The translations under genes were made by a program, and so were the position numbers. The notes below the pieces were generated by a model, which was not told where the DNA came from, made no database searches, and was given only the letters and a program-made list of their open reading frames with translations. A DNA stretch of 64,000 bases from Ignavibacteriales bacterium (GTDB taxonomy: Bacteria > Bacteroidota > Ignavibacteria > Ignavibacteriales > Ignavibacteriaceae): the NCBI GenBank assembly GCA_016707285.1, contig JADJIA010000011.1:8102-72101 (forward strand). The letters run 5' to 3'. Shown one piece after another: positions 20,529 to 29,280 of this stretch (its first letter is position 1; every line of letters starts with the position of its first letter).

Positions 20529-23012
20529 TTATTCGCTGCCGGTAAGAAATTTTTTAATCGACCTCTGAAAATCAGATTTGATCAAAGGTTTTGAGATGAA
20601 ACCATCAAAACCCTCCTGGAAAAATTTGTTTTTATCAGAGGTTGCCGTGTAAGCTGTAAAAGCAAGGATTGGAACTCCTTCAAATTCCTTCATTTGTTTC
20701 ATCCTTTTTAGAACAGAGATTCCTGAAGGTGAACTTCCAAGATTTATATCGAGGAGCACCAAATCAATCTTCCTCCTTAAACCAATCCTTATAGCTTCTT
20801 CACCGTTAAAAGCAAAATCGACATTTGCTATATTTTTTGAGAAAATTTTAACTAATGTGTGAGTCGGAACATCGTCATCAACGAGTAATATTCGCCTAAG
20901 TTGAGTGTCCGTTTGCACAATGAGTGGGTGTTCACCGATGTCATCTGATGAAACGGCAGTTCTTCGAGCGACAACCGGGAAACTGATTGTGAATGTTGAA
21001 CCCAATCCAACCATGCTGTTCAGCGAGAGGGAGCCTCCCAGTTTTTCCGTGAATTTTTTGATGATGGTGAGTCCAAGTCCAACCCCTTCAAAAGCCCTGT
21101 CGAGCCCTTCGGAAACCTGTCTGAATTCATCAAATATCACATCCATAAAATCTTGTGATATTCCAATTCCACTATCCCTTACTATCAGGTTTATCACCGA
21201 AGACAAACCTTTTTTTTCAGTTTTGACAATAACATCAATTCCACCCTCATGAGTGAATTTGATTGCATTGCTGAGGAGGTTATCCATAATTGTTAAAAGC
21301 ATTCTCTTGTCAGATTTTAACAGCGGGATTTCATCCGGAGTATCGATATTCAGGAAAAGCCCTTTTTTAACAATCTCCTGGTCGAAATAACTTGTAGATT
21401 CAAGCACAACATCAATAAGATCCACATCCTCAAGATTTAGAGTCAGTTTGTCAGCCTCAATTCTTGAGAGATCAAGAATCAGACTCAGGGAGTTACTTAG
21501 TCTTTGACCCGCCTTGTAAATGCTATCAGTCAATTTTTTAAAGTAGGGATCCTCAACTTCCTCTGAGAGGATTTCGGCAAAACCGAGGATACCTATTAGA
21601 GGTGTTCGCAACTCATGCGACATATTAGCCAAAAAGATCGACTTAAGTCTGTTCATTTCTTCAGCTTTGGTTTTTGCCTCATAAAGTTGCCGGTTGGTTT
21701 TTTCCCTTTGAATCGCACCACCAATGGCAATAGCTGCTGATTGTAACATCGATTCCTCGGCTGTACTGTATTTTTTTTCAGAAGTGCAGTTGTCAAATCC
21801 GATAAATCCCCACCATTCATTCTGCAGATAGATTGGCACAGCAAGAATTGCACGAATCTCCTGAGGTTCAAGCACAGCTCTTTCGTCGGCAGGAAGGTCT
21901 TTTACCAATTCATTTATGAACCCTTTTTTTAACATAATATCACGCCAGCGTGGATTGCTGTCACTATAGTTTAATCTCTGTAGAACTGTGTTATTAATCT
22001 GTTTTGTTATCCCTCCCCTTACCCATTCAAAGGTTTGGGTCATAAACCATTCGTCGGTTTGTTCATTGTAATCATTTTCAAAAAGATAGATGCGATCTGC
22101 ATAAGAAATGGAGCCCATCAAAGAGAAGGAATTATTGATAGCAGTATCAAAATCCTGTTCGGTAAGCAGGATTTCGGCAACTTTTGCGGCACAGTAGAGA
22201 TAACCTTTGTGTTCTTCAAGTTCTTCCTGGAAGCGTAACTCATCGCTGATATTTTGGACTATCCCCAACCAAAGCGTAGGTTTTCCTCCCTTGTCTCTTA
22301 CGATAGTTGCGTTAACTTTTACCCAAACATCACTCCCGTTTTTGTGGATATATCTTTTTCTGAGTGTTACACTGTTCCCGGTATCATTCTCCATCGCCAT
22401 CTGCATTCTGGAGAATTCAGTAGCTTTTTCATCAGGGTGGGTTATATCGAAAAAATTTATTCCAATTAATTCTGCAGGCTCATACCCTAACATTTTGGCA
22501 AATGCATGGTTTACATCCAGGAGCAATCCTATCGGATCAGTCATCACAATGCCGGTGTCAGCCGAGTTATAAACAGTTCTGAATCGATTTTCACTGTCCG
22601 AAAGTTTTTCTTTTACAACCGTTAACTGCGATACATCCAATCCAATTGCCCATGAAGCCCATCCTTCAATTTTATGTTTCCCGGAGATGTTCGACCAACT
22701 TATAGCCTTCTCCGTACCATCCTTACATCTTACTTTCCACACCTGATTGTAATAAACATCTTGTTTTTCTTTCCAGAATTCTCTGAGAGTTGCTATATAT
22801 TCGGGGTCGGGGTAGAGGATTTTATCAGGGTGGGGATGGTTGCTCATTTCTTCTGCGGAATAGCCGGTAACCCGTTCACATTCATGATTCCACTCGATAA
22901 AAAGATTATTTTCATTAATCGCGGTTACCATAACAGGCATAGTGCTGATCAATGATTTCATGGATTGATCATCCTTCGACTTTGGGAGATTTTTATCAGG
23001 GATTTGTGTCAT
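20529..23012 (-). CDS. Hybrid sensor histidine kinase (PAS-PAS-GAF-HisKA-HATPase-REC)
   Basis: The product is 827 residues without membrane segments, so it should sense cytoplasmic signals. Domains in order: PAS (about 20-135), PAS (about 140-260), GAF (about 270-430), HisKA with phospho-acceptor His near 464 in ANMSHELRTPL, HATPase with N box DNLLSNAIKFTHE, G1 DSGIGIS and G2 FEGVGLGLTIIKKF, and a C-terminal receiver (about 705-825) with acceptor Asp near 753 in LVLLDINLG and a conserved Lys in FISKPL. No separate DNA-binding regulator lies nearby, so the output partner is elsewhere. It is convergent with acs and divergent from the small gene at 23146. Confidence 0.92.
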   Translation of the reverse strand: MTQIPDKNLPKSKDDQSMKSLISTMPVMVTAINENNLFIEWNHECERVTGYSAEEMSNHPHPDKILYPDPEYIATLREFWKEKQDVYYNQVWKVRCKDGTEKAISWSNISGKHKIEGWASWAIGLDVSQLTVVKEKLSDSENRFRTVYNSADTGIVMTDPIGLLLDVNHAFAKMLGYEPAELIGINFFDITHPDEKATEFSRMQMAMENDTGNSVTLRKRYIHKNGSDVWVKVNATIVRDKGGKPTLWLGIVQNISDELRFQEELEEHKGYLYCAAKVAEILLTEQDFDTAINNSFSLMGSISYADRIYLFENDYNEQTDEWFMTQTFEWVRGGITKQINNTVLQRLNYSDSNPRWRDIMLKKGFINELVKDLPADERAVLEPQEIRAILAVPIYLQNEWWGFIGFDNCTSEKKYSTAEESMLQSAAIAIGGAIQREKTNRQLYEAKTKAEEMNRLKSIFLANMSHELRTPLIGILGFAEILSEEVEDPYFKKLTDSIYKAGQRLSNSLSLILDLSRIEADKLTLNLEDVDLIDVVLESTSYFDQEIVKKGLFLNIDTPDEIPLLKSDKRMLLTIMDNLLSNAIKFTHEGGIDVIVKTEKKGLSSVINLIVRDSGIGISQDFMDVIFDEFRQVSEGLDRAFEGVGLGLTIIKKFTEKLGGSLSLNSMVGLGSTFTISFPVVARRTAVSSDDIGEHPLIVQTDTQLRRILLVDDDVPTHTLVKIFSKNIANVDFAFNGEEAIRIGLRRKIDLVLLDINLGSSPSGISVLKRMKQMKEFEGVPILAFTAYTATSDKNKFFQEGFDGFISKPLIKSDFQRSIKKFLTGSE

Positions 23013-23145
23013 AAATGGGTGTGTTGTAAATTCACTTTAGGAAATCGACAAATCAAATTAATGATCAGATAAAAACATTTAAATAAATGATTACTATCTT
23101 TGCACTAAAATAATCATAAAATCCAATAAAAAAAAGAAGACTGTG

Positions 23146-23406
23146 ATGAGTGACATTCTTATTTTCAATGATGAAAATTTTCTGAGTCAGCTTTCATCGG
23201 TTGAGTATGCCGGTGGCAGATATAAACTACAATTTTATTCAGAAAATGGCAGGCCCTCCTCTGTCGCCACAGAAGTTGTTGACACCTTCTACTTTTATCC
23301 GAGTGGTGGAACCATTCGCGATAAAGAATACAACATTATTGAGTATTTCCCCAAATATGACACCTACAGGGGATTTAAACCTCCACACATGATGGAGAAT
23401 AAATGA
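23146..23406 (+). CDS. Conserved-looking small protein of unknown function
   Basis: The product is about 86 residues, starting at the ATG at 23146 (a GTG directly before it is also possible). It is rich in aromatic residues (DTFYFYPSGGTIRDKEYN) and has no signal peptide or known motif. It overlaps rsmI by ATGA, which supports it being a real gene translated with rsmI. I recognise no family. Confidence 0.6.
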   Translation: MSDILIFNDENFLSQLSSVEYAGGRYKLQFYSENGRPSSVATEVVDTFYFYPSGGTIRDKEYNIIEYFPKYDTYRGFKPPHMMENK

Positions 23407-24089
23407 GTGGAGTTCTAAGCATTGTCGCCACTCCAATAGGTAACTATGAAGATATAACTTTAAGGGCGGTTAAGGTGCTTGATGCAGTCGATTTTATTGT
23501 CTGTGAAGATCTAAAAGAAGCCAGAAGATTACTCTCCAAACTTGATATTAAAAAAGAACTGGTTACTCTAAACGAACATGATGAAGCTGCGAACACTCCT
23601 GAGATAATCGATCGGCTCCTTGCGGGTGAAAATGTTGCTCTCATCTCCGACTGTGGAACACCAATGTTTGCGGATCCGGGGCATATACTGCTTGATGCAG
23701 CACTCTCAAATCAAATTCAGATTGTTCCTGTGCCGGGTGTTTCATCCCTTACAACTGCGCTTAGCGTATCCGCACTCAGAGCCGAAAAATTTTATTATTA
23801 TGGATGGCTTCCCGTAAAAAAGGATATCAGGAAAAAAGAATTATACCGACTTTCAAGAATGAATGAACTGATAATCTTTCTTGAGACCCCCTACCGGTTA
23901 AAAAATATCATGAAAGATATTGTTGACAATTTTGGAAGGGGTACGGAAGCTGTACTCGCTTATGATCTTACACTACCCACCGAACAGATATTGCGAGGCT
24001 CGGCTGGATCGATTTATGATAAAGTGGTTGCCCAATCCTTAAAAGGGGAGTTTGTTTTGTTGGTTGATAACAGGAAAATGAAGAAGTAA
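23403..24089 (+). CDS. rsmI: 16S rRNA (cytidine(1402)-2'-O)-methyltransferase
   Basis: RsmI 2'-O-methylates C1402 in the decoding centre of 16S rRNA with S-adenosylmethionine. The product is 228 residues. Tetrapyrrole-methylase-fold motifs are present: VATPIGNYEDITLRA near the N-terminus, FIVCEDLKEARRLL, ALISDCGTPMFADPG and VPVPGVSSLTTALSVS. The C-terminal extension found in some RsmI proteins is short here. It is coupled to the small upstream gene by ATGA. Confidence 0.92.
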   Translation: MSGVLSIVATPIGNYEDITLRAVKVLDAVDFIVCEDLKEARRLLSKLDIKKELVTLNEHDEAANTPEIIDRLLAGENVALISDCGTPMFADPGHILLDAALSNQIQIVPVPGVSSLTTALSVSALRAEKFYYYGWLPVKKDIRKKELYRLSRMNELIIFLETPYRLKNIMKDIVDNFGRGTEAVLAYDLTLPTEQILRGSAGSIYDKVVAQSLKGEFVLLVDNRKMKK

Positions 24090-24095
24090 TTAGCA

Positions 24096-24225
24096 GGGGA
24101 TGGTTACGCTGATTACACTGATTTAACGCGGATTGCCACAGATCCGCGTCCCCCCTAACCGTTATTCATCTTGCAGACGGCAATCGAGACGATTACCCCT
24201 CCTCACACTTGCGACCAAAAGTCAC
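24096..24225 (-). repeat. Composite dispersed intergenic repeat, copy A (inverted relative to copy B at 63335-63511)
   Basis: Two modules recur at 63.3-63.5 kb in opposite orientation and the same internal order. Module 1 is 24179-24208, matching the reverse complement of 63351-63380 at 29 of 30 bases, with weaker similarity in the flanks. Module 2 is 24096-24133, matching the reverse complement of 63474-63511 at about 32 of 38 bases and rich in ATCCGCG/AATC words. No open frame lies inside. It resembles the short dispersed non-coding repeats seen in this group of bacteria. Confidence 0.7.
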
Positions 24226-24232
24226 TCAAGCA

Positions 24233-24280
24233 CTGAAGTTCTGAGGTTCTGAAGTTCAGAAGTTCTGAAGTTCTGAGGTT
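24233..24280. repeat. Tandem 8-bp repeat upstream of lpxC-fabZ
   Basis: Six consecutive 8-base units: CTGAAGTT, CTGAGGTT, CTGAAGTT, CAGAAGTT, CTGAAGTT, CTGAGGTT. It ends 90 bases before the lpxC-fabZ start, between the dispersed repeat and the start of the large envelope operon. Confidence 0.85.
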
Positions 24281-24370
24281 CTTAATTGTATAAGAAATGA
24301 ATATATAGTAAATTAAAAGTTTAATTTTTTATTGTTTATAACTTGGCAGTATTGTGTCTAAAAGGAACAA

Positions 24371-25777
24371 ATGTTAATAAAACAACGCACTATTGGTAAA
24401 GAAGTTTCGATGTCCGGAATTGGAATCCATACAGGACACGAATGTAAAATGACATTTAAGCCGGCACCCGAAAATTACGGTTTGCGTTTTATTCGTACTG
24501 ATTTGGGAGGGAATCCCGAAATTCCGGCAGTTGTTGATCATGTAATCGATATTTCCAGAGGAACAACGCTGGGAATTGGAGAAGCAAAAGTTTACACAGT
24601 TGAACATGTTTTGGCTGCGGCTTACGGTCTTCAGATTGATAATTTGATGATTGAGCTCGACGGAATAGAACCCCCGATAGGGGATGGAAGTTCGTTGCCT
24701 TATGTTGAACGACTCCTTTCAGCAGGATTTGTGGAACAGGATGCACCCAAGGATTACCTGATCATCGATCAAACTGTCACTTATCACGAAGAAGAGAGAG
24801 GTGTCGATATTGTTGCTCTTCCTCTCGATAATTACAGAATTACGGTGATGGTGGATTATCAAAATCCGGCACTTGGAAGTCAGCATTCAGGACTTTTTGA
24901 CCTTGAAAAGGAATTTGTCTCAGAGTTTGCTCCGGCGAGAACTTTTTGTTTTCTTAGTGAAGTGGAGATGCTCGCAAATCAGGGTTTGATTAAGGGTGGT
25001 GACCTTGAAAATGCCGTGGTTATTGTTGACAAAGAGCTTGAAGTTGATGAACTTGACAAACTTGGTGAAAAACTTGGGATTGATGAAAAATTTGTTCTCG
25101 GCGATACAGGAATTTTAAACAACAAATCATTTAGATTTAAAAATGAACCTGTAAGACACAAACTGCTCGATCTAATTGGGGATTTGGCGCTTATTGGAGT
25201 TCCGATTAAAGCTCAGATTCTTGCTGCGAGACCGGGACACAAAGCCAATGTTGAGTTTGCCAGGATGGTGCGTAAAATGTACCAACAGAAAAAACTTGTT
25301 AAAAAATATCAACATGCGAATAAAGAAGGTGTTGTATTTGATATCAATGCGATCAGAAAAATACTGCCTCACCGATACCCTTTCCTCTTGGTTGACAGAA
25401 TTATTCACATGGAGCTTGACAAAAAAATTGTTGGACAAAAATGTGTTTCAATTAATGAACCGTTTTTTGATGGACATTTTCCGGGAAATCCAATTATGCC
25501 CGGAGTTTTGTTGATTGAGTCGATGGCGCAAACCGGTGGACTTCTCATGTTGAATTCACTTCAGTCGCCCGAGGATAAAAATGCATTGTTTATGCAGATC
25601 AATAATGCGAAATTCAGAAAACCCGTCACGCCGGGGGATGTTCTTCGCATAGAAGTGGAGATGAAAGAGATGCGGAAAAAATTTGTAATGATGCGTGGTG
25701 AAATTTTTGTTGATGGCGCACTTGTTGCCGAAGCTGATTTCACAGCAGCAATAGTTGACAGGGTGAAAAATGACTGA
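24371..25777 (+). CDS. lpxC-fabZ: Bifunctional UDP-3-O-acyl-N-acetylglucosamine deacetylase / 3-hydroxyacyl-ACP dehydratase
   Basis: The N-terminal LpxC domain (about 1-305) carries out the committed deacetylation of lipid A synthesis: IGIHTGHECKMTF, VEHVLAAAYGL, DGSSLPYVE, ARTFCFLSEVE, and VRHKLLDLIGDLALIG with the zinc ligands. The C-terminal FabZ domain (about 325-468) dehydrates 3-hydroxyacyl-ACP: LPHRYPFLLVDRI, FFDGHFPGNPIMPGVLLIES with catalytic His and Glu. Both active sites look intact. The fusion is characteristic of Bacteroidetes/Chlorobi-type bacteria and joins lipid A synthesis to fatty acid supply, which compete for the same substrate. AAGGAACAA precedes the ATG. It is the first gene of a packed ten-gene series. 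Confidence 0.95.
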   Translation: MLIKQRTIGKEVSMSGIGIHTGHECKMTFKPAPENYGLRFIRTDLGGNPEIPAVVDHVIDISRGTTLGIGEAKVYTVEHVLAAAYGLQIDNLMIELDGIEPPIGDGSSLPYVERLLSAGFVEQDAPKDYLIIDQTVTYHEEERGVDIVALPLDNYRITVMVDYQNPALGSQHSGLFDLEKEFVSEFAPARTFCFLSEVEMLANQGLIKGGDLENAVVIVDKELEVDELDKLGEKLGIDEKFVLGDTGILNNKSFRFKNEPVRHKLLDLIGDLALIGVPIKAQILAARPGHKANVEFARMVRKMYQQKKLVKKYQHANKEGVVFDINAIRKILPHRYPFLLVDRIIHMELDKKIVGQKCVSINEPFFDGHFPGNPIMPGVLLIESMAQTGGLLMLNSLQSPEDKNALFMQINNAKFRKPVTPGDVLRIEVEMKEMRKKFVMMRGEIFVDGALVAEADFTAAIVDRVKND

Positions 25778-26543
25778 CATTCACCCGACTGCGATTATAG
25801 ATCCCAAGGCAAAGCTTGGAGAAAATATTAAAATTGCTCCTTATGTGGTAATTGAAGGTGATGTTGAAATAGGAGATAATACAAACATTGGACCTCACAC
25901 CTGTATATACGACGGGGCAAGGATTGGTTCAAATGTCACAATTTTTCAATCGGCATCCATTTCAAATGTCCCGCAGGACTTGAAATATGCCGGAGAGGAA
26001 TCGCATTGTGTGGTGGGTGATAACACAACCATACATGAATTTGTTACTCTGCACAGAGGAACAGTTGAGACCCGACTTACATCAATCGGCAAAAATTGTT
26101 TGTTGATGGCTTATGCACATGTAGCACATGATTGCAGAGTGGGTGACAATGTAATTCTTGCAAACTGTGTACAGCTCGGTGGACATGTAACAGTGGATGA
26201 TTACACAATTATCGGAGGTTGTTCACCAGTGCATCAATTTTGTAAAGTTGGCAAACATGTAATGATAGCCGGTCACTACAGAGCTGTTCAGGATGTTCCG
26301 CCTTATATTCTTGCCGGCCATGAACCGCTTCGATATGAAGGATTAAATCTTGTAGGACTAAGACGCAGAGGTTTCACAAATGATGAAATAATGCGAATTA
26401 AGGGCATTTATGCACTTATTTATCAGTCGAATCTGAATCTTACACAAGCCAAAGAGCAGATTAATCAGAAGTTTGCCAGTGATAAATATGCAATTGAGAT
26501 TCTGGATTTTATCGCAAACAGCACTCGCGGATTGATCAGGTAA
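25770..26543 (+). CDS. lpxA: UDP-N-acetylglucosamine O-acyltransferase
   Basis: LpxA transfers a 3-hydroxyacyl chain from ACP to UDP-GlcNAc, the first step of lipid A synthesis. The 257-residue protein is a left-handed beta-helix of hexapeptide repeats (IDPKAKLGENIKIAPYVVI onwards). The catalytic histidine is in AYAHVAHDCRVGD. The C-terminal helical part with LVGLRRRGFTNDEI is typical. The start lies 8 bases inside the lpxC-fabZ end, so the pair is translationally linked. Confidence 0.95.
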   Translation: MTDIHPTAIIDPKAKLGENIKIAPYVVIEGDVEIGDNTNIGPHTCIYDGARIGSNVTIFQSASISNVPQDLKYAGEESHCVVGDNTTIHEFVTLHRGTVETRLTSIGKNCLLMAYAHVAHDCRVGDNVILANCVQLGGHVTVDDYTIIGGCSPVHQFCKVGKHVMIAGHYRAVQDVPPYILAGHEPLRYEGLNLVGLRRRGFTNDEIMRIKGIYALIYQSNLNLTQAKEQINQKFASDKYAIEILDFIANSTRGLIR

Positions 26544-26556
26544 CAAAATCAGTTTG

Positions 26557-27315
26557 ATGAAGAGTTATTTTATTGAAACCGGTGCCAACACCGGTGAATA
26601 TAACATGAAATTTGATCTCCGGTTGGCGGATGAGAGTGAAGCTGAGTCGATTAATTTAAGGCTTTACACCTGGGATCCTTATTGTATCTCACTCGGGGCA
26701 AATCAGTCGTTTGAAAGTCTGGATATTAAAAAACTGACTGCTGATGGATTTGAGTGTGTAAAAAGACCAACGGGTGGAAGGGCAGTTTTTCATTCGGAGG
26801 AACTGACCTATTCAGTTGTGATCAATTCAGGGGCTTTCACCCCAAAGGGTGCATACAAGCAAATAAATGAAGCATTGTTGCTGGGGCTTTCTTTTTATGA
26901 TTCCCGTCTTACCGATGCAGGACTTGAAAATGAAGAAGTGAATTTTAAGCAACATTATAGTTCGGGTTTAAGTGCTGCGTGTTTTTCAGTTCCCTCCCGT
27001 TCAGAAGTTAAGTTTGACGGCAGGAAACTAATCGGCAGTGCTCAGCGTAAAACGGGGAATGTGATTCTGCAGCACGGGTCGATAAATACAGGTGATTTTC
27101 ATAAAAGGATTGTGGATTATTTGATCCTTTCAGGTGAAGAAAAAAGCGACCTTCAGACACTTCTCGATAATAAAACCTCAGATATCAGAAGCATTACTGG
27201 TCAGGAAGTTGACATGCAAAAATTAAGTGATGCAATTGTAAAGGGATTCAGGCAGGAGTTTAAACTTGGATTTGAGAATTTGATAAAATTAGAAGAAAGT
27301 TTGGAAAACAGATGA
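26557..27315 (+). CDS. Lipoate-protein ligase / octanoyltransferase family (LipM-like)
   Basis: The product is 252 residues of the BPL_LplA_LipB family, which attaches lipoate or octanoate to lipoyl domains. RPTGGRAVFH lies at 70-79 and the conserved lysine at 157 in GRKLIGSAQRK. Cys142 in SAACFSVPSRSEVKF sits where LipM octanoyltransferases have their catalytic cysteine, so a LipM-type transfer from octanoyl-ACP is more likely than ATP-dependent ligation; this is inference. A TTG precedes the ATG at 26557, which I prefer. It lies 13 bases after lpxA and overlaps panB by ATGA. Confidence 0.82.
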   Translation: MKSYFIETGANTGEYNMKFDLRLADESEAESINLRLYTWDPYCISLGANQSFESLDIKKLTADGFECVKRPTGGRAVFHSEELTYSVVINSGAFTPKGAYKQINEALLLGLSFYDSRLTDAGLENEEVNFKQHYSSGLSAACFSVPSRSEVKFDGRKLIGSAQRKTGNVILQHGSINTGDFHKRIVDYLILSGEEKSDLQTLLDNKTSDIRSITGQEVDMQKLSDAIVKGFRQEFKLGFENLIKLEESLENR

Positions 27316-28127
27316 GCACATTTGGTAAATTTCAACGCGTTTCAACAAAAACGCTGAATTTAATGAAGAGAGAAGGGAAAAAGATTGCCGCTCTAACAGC
27401 ATATGATTACATCACTGCAAAGTTGCTTGATGATGCGGGTATCGATCTGATTCTGGTGGGTGACTCGCTTGGGAATGTTTTCCAGGGAAATGAGACCACG
27501 CTCCCCGTAACCATGGATGAAATGATTTACCATACAAAAGCAGTTGCCAAAGGCGTTTCAAGATCGATGTTGGTTGTTGATCTTCCGTTTATGGCTTATC
27601 AGTTGAGTATCGATGAAGCATTCAGAAATGCAGGAAGAATATTAAAAGAGACACCTGCAGGTGGAGTAAAAATTGAAGGCGGCAAACGGGTTGCCGAAAC
27701 GATAAGGAAAATAACCGAAAACGGAATTCCGGTTATGGGGCATCTGGGACTTACCCCCCAAAGTATTCATCAGTTTGGAAGTTATAAACAGAGGGGAACC
27801 GATGAGGATGAAGCCAACGAAATTTTAAAGGACGCAAAAATTCTTGAAGAAGCGGGTGCTTTTTCGATTGTGTTGGAGAAAATCCCGAGAGAACTTGCTA
27901 AAAAAGTAACTCAAAGTGTTTCTGTTCCAACAATCGGTATCGGAGCCGGTCCCTATTGCGACGGGCAGATACTGGTTACCCCCGACATGCTTGGACTCAA
28001 CAAAGAATTTCACCCAAAGTTCCTTCGCTATTATGCAAACCTCGCAGATATACTTGACGGAGCTTTTAAAAATTATATTGACGATGTTCGTGAAAGTCAT
28101 TTTCCGACTGATGCAGAGAGTTATTAG
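27312..28127 (+). CDS. panB: 3-methyl-2-oxobutanoate hydroxymethyltransferase
   Basis: PanB makes ketopantoate from alpha-ketoisovalerate and methylene-tetrahydrofolate in the pantothenate/CoA pathway. The 271-residue product shows ALTAYDYITAKLLDDAGID, LILVGDSLGNVFQG (metal-binding Asp), VKIEGGKRVAE, GHLGLTPQSIHQFG and the catalytic Glu in IVLEKIPRELA. Placed in a transcript with acyl-chain genes, it may share demand for CoA/ACP cofactor; that is inference. Confidence 0.95.
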   Translation: MSTFGKFQRVSTKTLNLMKREGKKIAALTAYDYITAKLLDDAGIDLILVGDSLGNVFQGNETTLPVTMDEMIYHTKAVAKGVSRSMLVVDLPFMAYQLSIDEAFRNAGRILKETPAGGVKIEGGKRVAETIRKITENGIPVMGHLGLTPQSIHQFGSYKQRGTDEDEANEILKDAKILEEAGAFSIVLEKIPRELAKKVTQSVSVPTIGIGAGPYCDGQILVTPDMLGLNKEFHPKFLRYYANLADILDGAFKNYIDDVRESHFPTDAESY

Positions 28128-28128
28128 T

Positions 28129-29259
28129 ATGGTGTCTATTATCAGAAGTTTTATTTTTTCAGTTATCCTCTTATCTTCAGTTTTTGCAGGACCGCCCGAC
28201 TTTTTCCAAATTGCCGGGGGAGCAAAAGTTACCGCATTTGTTAAAGATGGCACCGATTTTTGGCTCGCCACTTACGGAAACGGGATATTCAGATATGATA
28301 CAAAATCGAACGAACTGATTTCCATGAATGAGGAAGAAGGGGGACCCAAGGACAGATTAATCGATTGTATTGAAGCGAATGACGACTTCGTTTGGGCGGG
28401 AACCAGTGATGGCTTGCTCATATACGACAAGGAAAAGGAAAGCTGGAAAAAAAGAAAATTTGCTGAGGGTGGCGAATATGGCAACTGGATTAGAGGTCTA
28501 AAATATGATGAATCAACCGGTCTGCTCTGGATTGGAAGGTTTATCAACATGACCATACTGAATGTAAAAAGACAAAAATATGAAGACTTTAACTTAGCCC
28601 GCGGTAATGAGTCTTCAACCAATAATGTAAAAAGATTTTTTATCGAGGAAGACAGATATGTCTGGATTATCACCGAAGGTGGAATATATAAATTTGATAA
28701 AACTTTTGGTGATTTTGAACCTTCAAGATGTGAGTTCATCTCCAATAAAGATGGAGCATTCAGATCGGAGGGGATGAAAGTCTCGGTGAATTCGATCCTC
28801 TTTGATAACGAATTTATCTGGTTTGGGAATCAGGATTTTCGCTCACTCGAGATGCCTGATTATAATGTTGGTGGTGTTTACCGTTTTAACAGAATGGCAA
28901 AGTGGGATAAAGTTGACAGCCGTTCAGGGCTCCGGGGCGATGGTGTTTACTCTATGATGAGGATAGGGAACACAGTTTGGGCAGCCACTTATGAATTTGA
29001 CAAAGAGATAAAAAAAGAATATGGCAGAGGGGTCACAATAATTGACAGAAACACTGCAAAAGTAATTTCTTCCAATCCTAAAGACTTGAATATCCCCGCA
29101 AATCAGTTTTATGCAATGGAATTTGACCAAAAATATATCTGGTTGGCATCGGAAAACGGTTTGTGGCGGATTGATGTTTCAACTCCTCTCGCATCATGGG
29201 GAGGAAAGAAAAAAGTTGATCCCAAAAAAGAACCTAAAGGGAAGAAACCGAAAAAATAA
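28129..29259 (+). CDS. Secreted beta-propeller protein of unknown function
   Basis: The real start is the ATG at 28129, one base after the panB stop; the open frame itself runs back into panB. A signal peptide (IIRSFIFSVILLSSVFAG) is followed by about seven repeats with the W-A/I-G/T-x-x-G-I pattern: FWLATYGNGIFRYD, VWAGTSDGLLIYD, LWIGRF, VWIITEGGIYKFD, IWFGNQ, VWAATYEFD, IWLASENGLWRID. These resemble the propeller repeats of two-component sensor ectodomains, but no kinase or membrane domain follows. The end is a lysine/proline-rich tail (KKVDPKKEPKGKKPKK). It sits inside the envelope operon, so a periplasmic or surface scaffold role is plausible but unproved. Confidence 0.75.
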   Translation: MVSIIRSFIFSVILLSSVFAGPPDFFQIAGGAKVTAFVKDGTDFWLATYGNGIFRYDTKSNELISMNEEEGGPKDRLIDCIEANDDFVWAGTSDGLLIYDKEKESWKKRKFAEGGEYGNWIRGLKYDESTGLLWIGRFINMTILNVKRQKYEDFNLARGNESSTNNVKRFFIEEDRYVWIITEGGIYKFDKTFGDFEPSRCEFISNKDGAFRSEGMKVSVNSILFDNEFIWFGNQDFRSLEMPDYNVGGVYRFNRMAKWDKVDSRSGLRGDGVYSMMRIGNTVWAATYEFDKEIKKEYGRGVTIIDRNTAKVISSNPKDLNIPANQFYAMEFDQKYIWLASENGLWRIDVSTPLASWGGKKKVDPKKEPKGKKPKK

Positions 29260-29280
29260 TCCTGAAAAAAGACTTAAAAA

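Noticed and set aside
22207..22572. 121-codon open frame on the plus strand
   Set aside because: Lies opposite the PAS domains of the hybrid kinase and shows no coding features of its own.
24233..24280. Possible CRISPR array
   Set aside because: Units of 8 bases are contiguous with no spacers and no cas genes are in the window.
27916..28128. Upstream extension of the propeller gene into panB
   Set aside because: The extra residues are panB sequence in another frame; a signal peptide begins exactly at 28129.
28272..28745. 157-codon open frame on the minus strand
   Set aside because: Mirror of the propeller gene; no start context or family signal.
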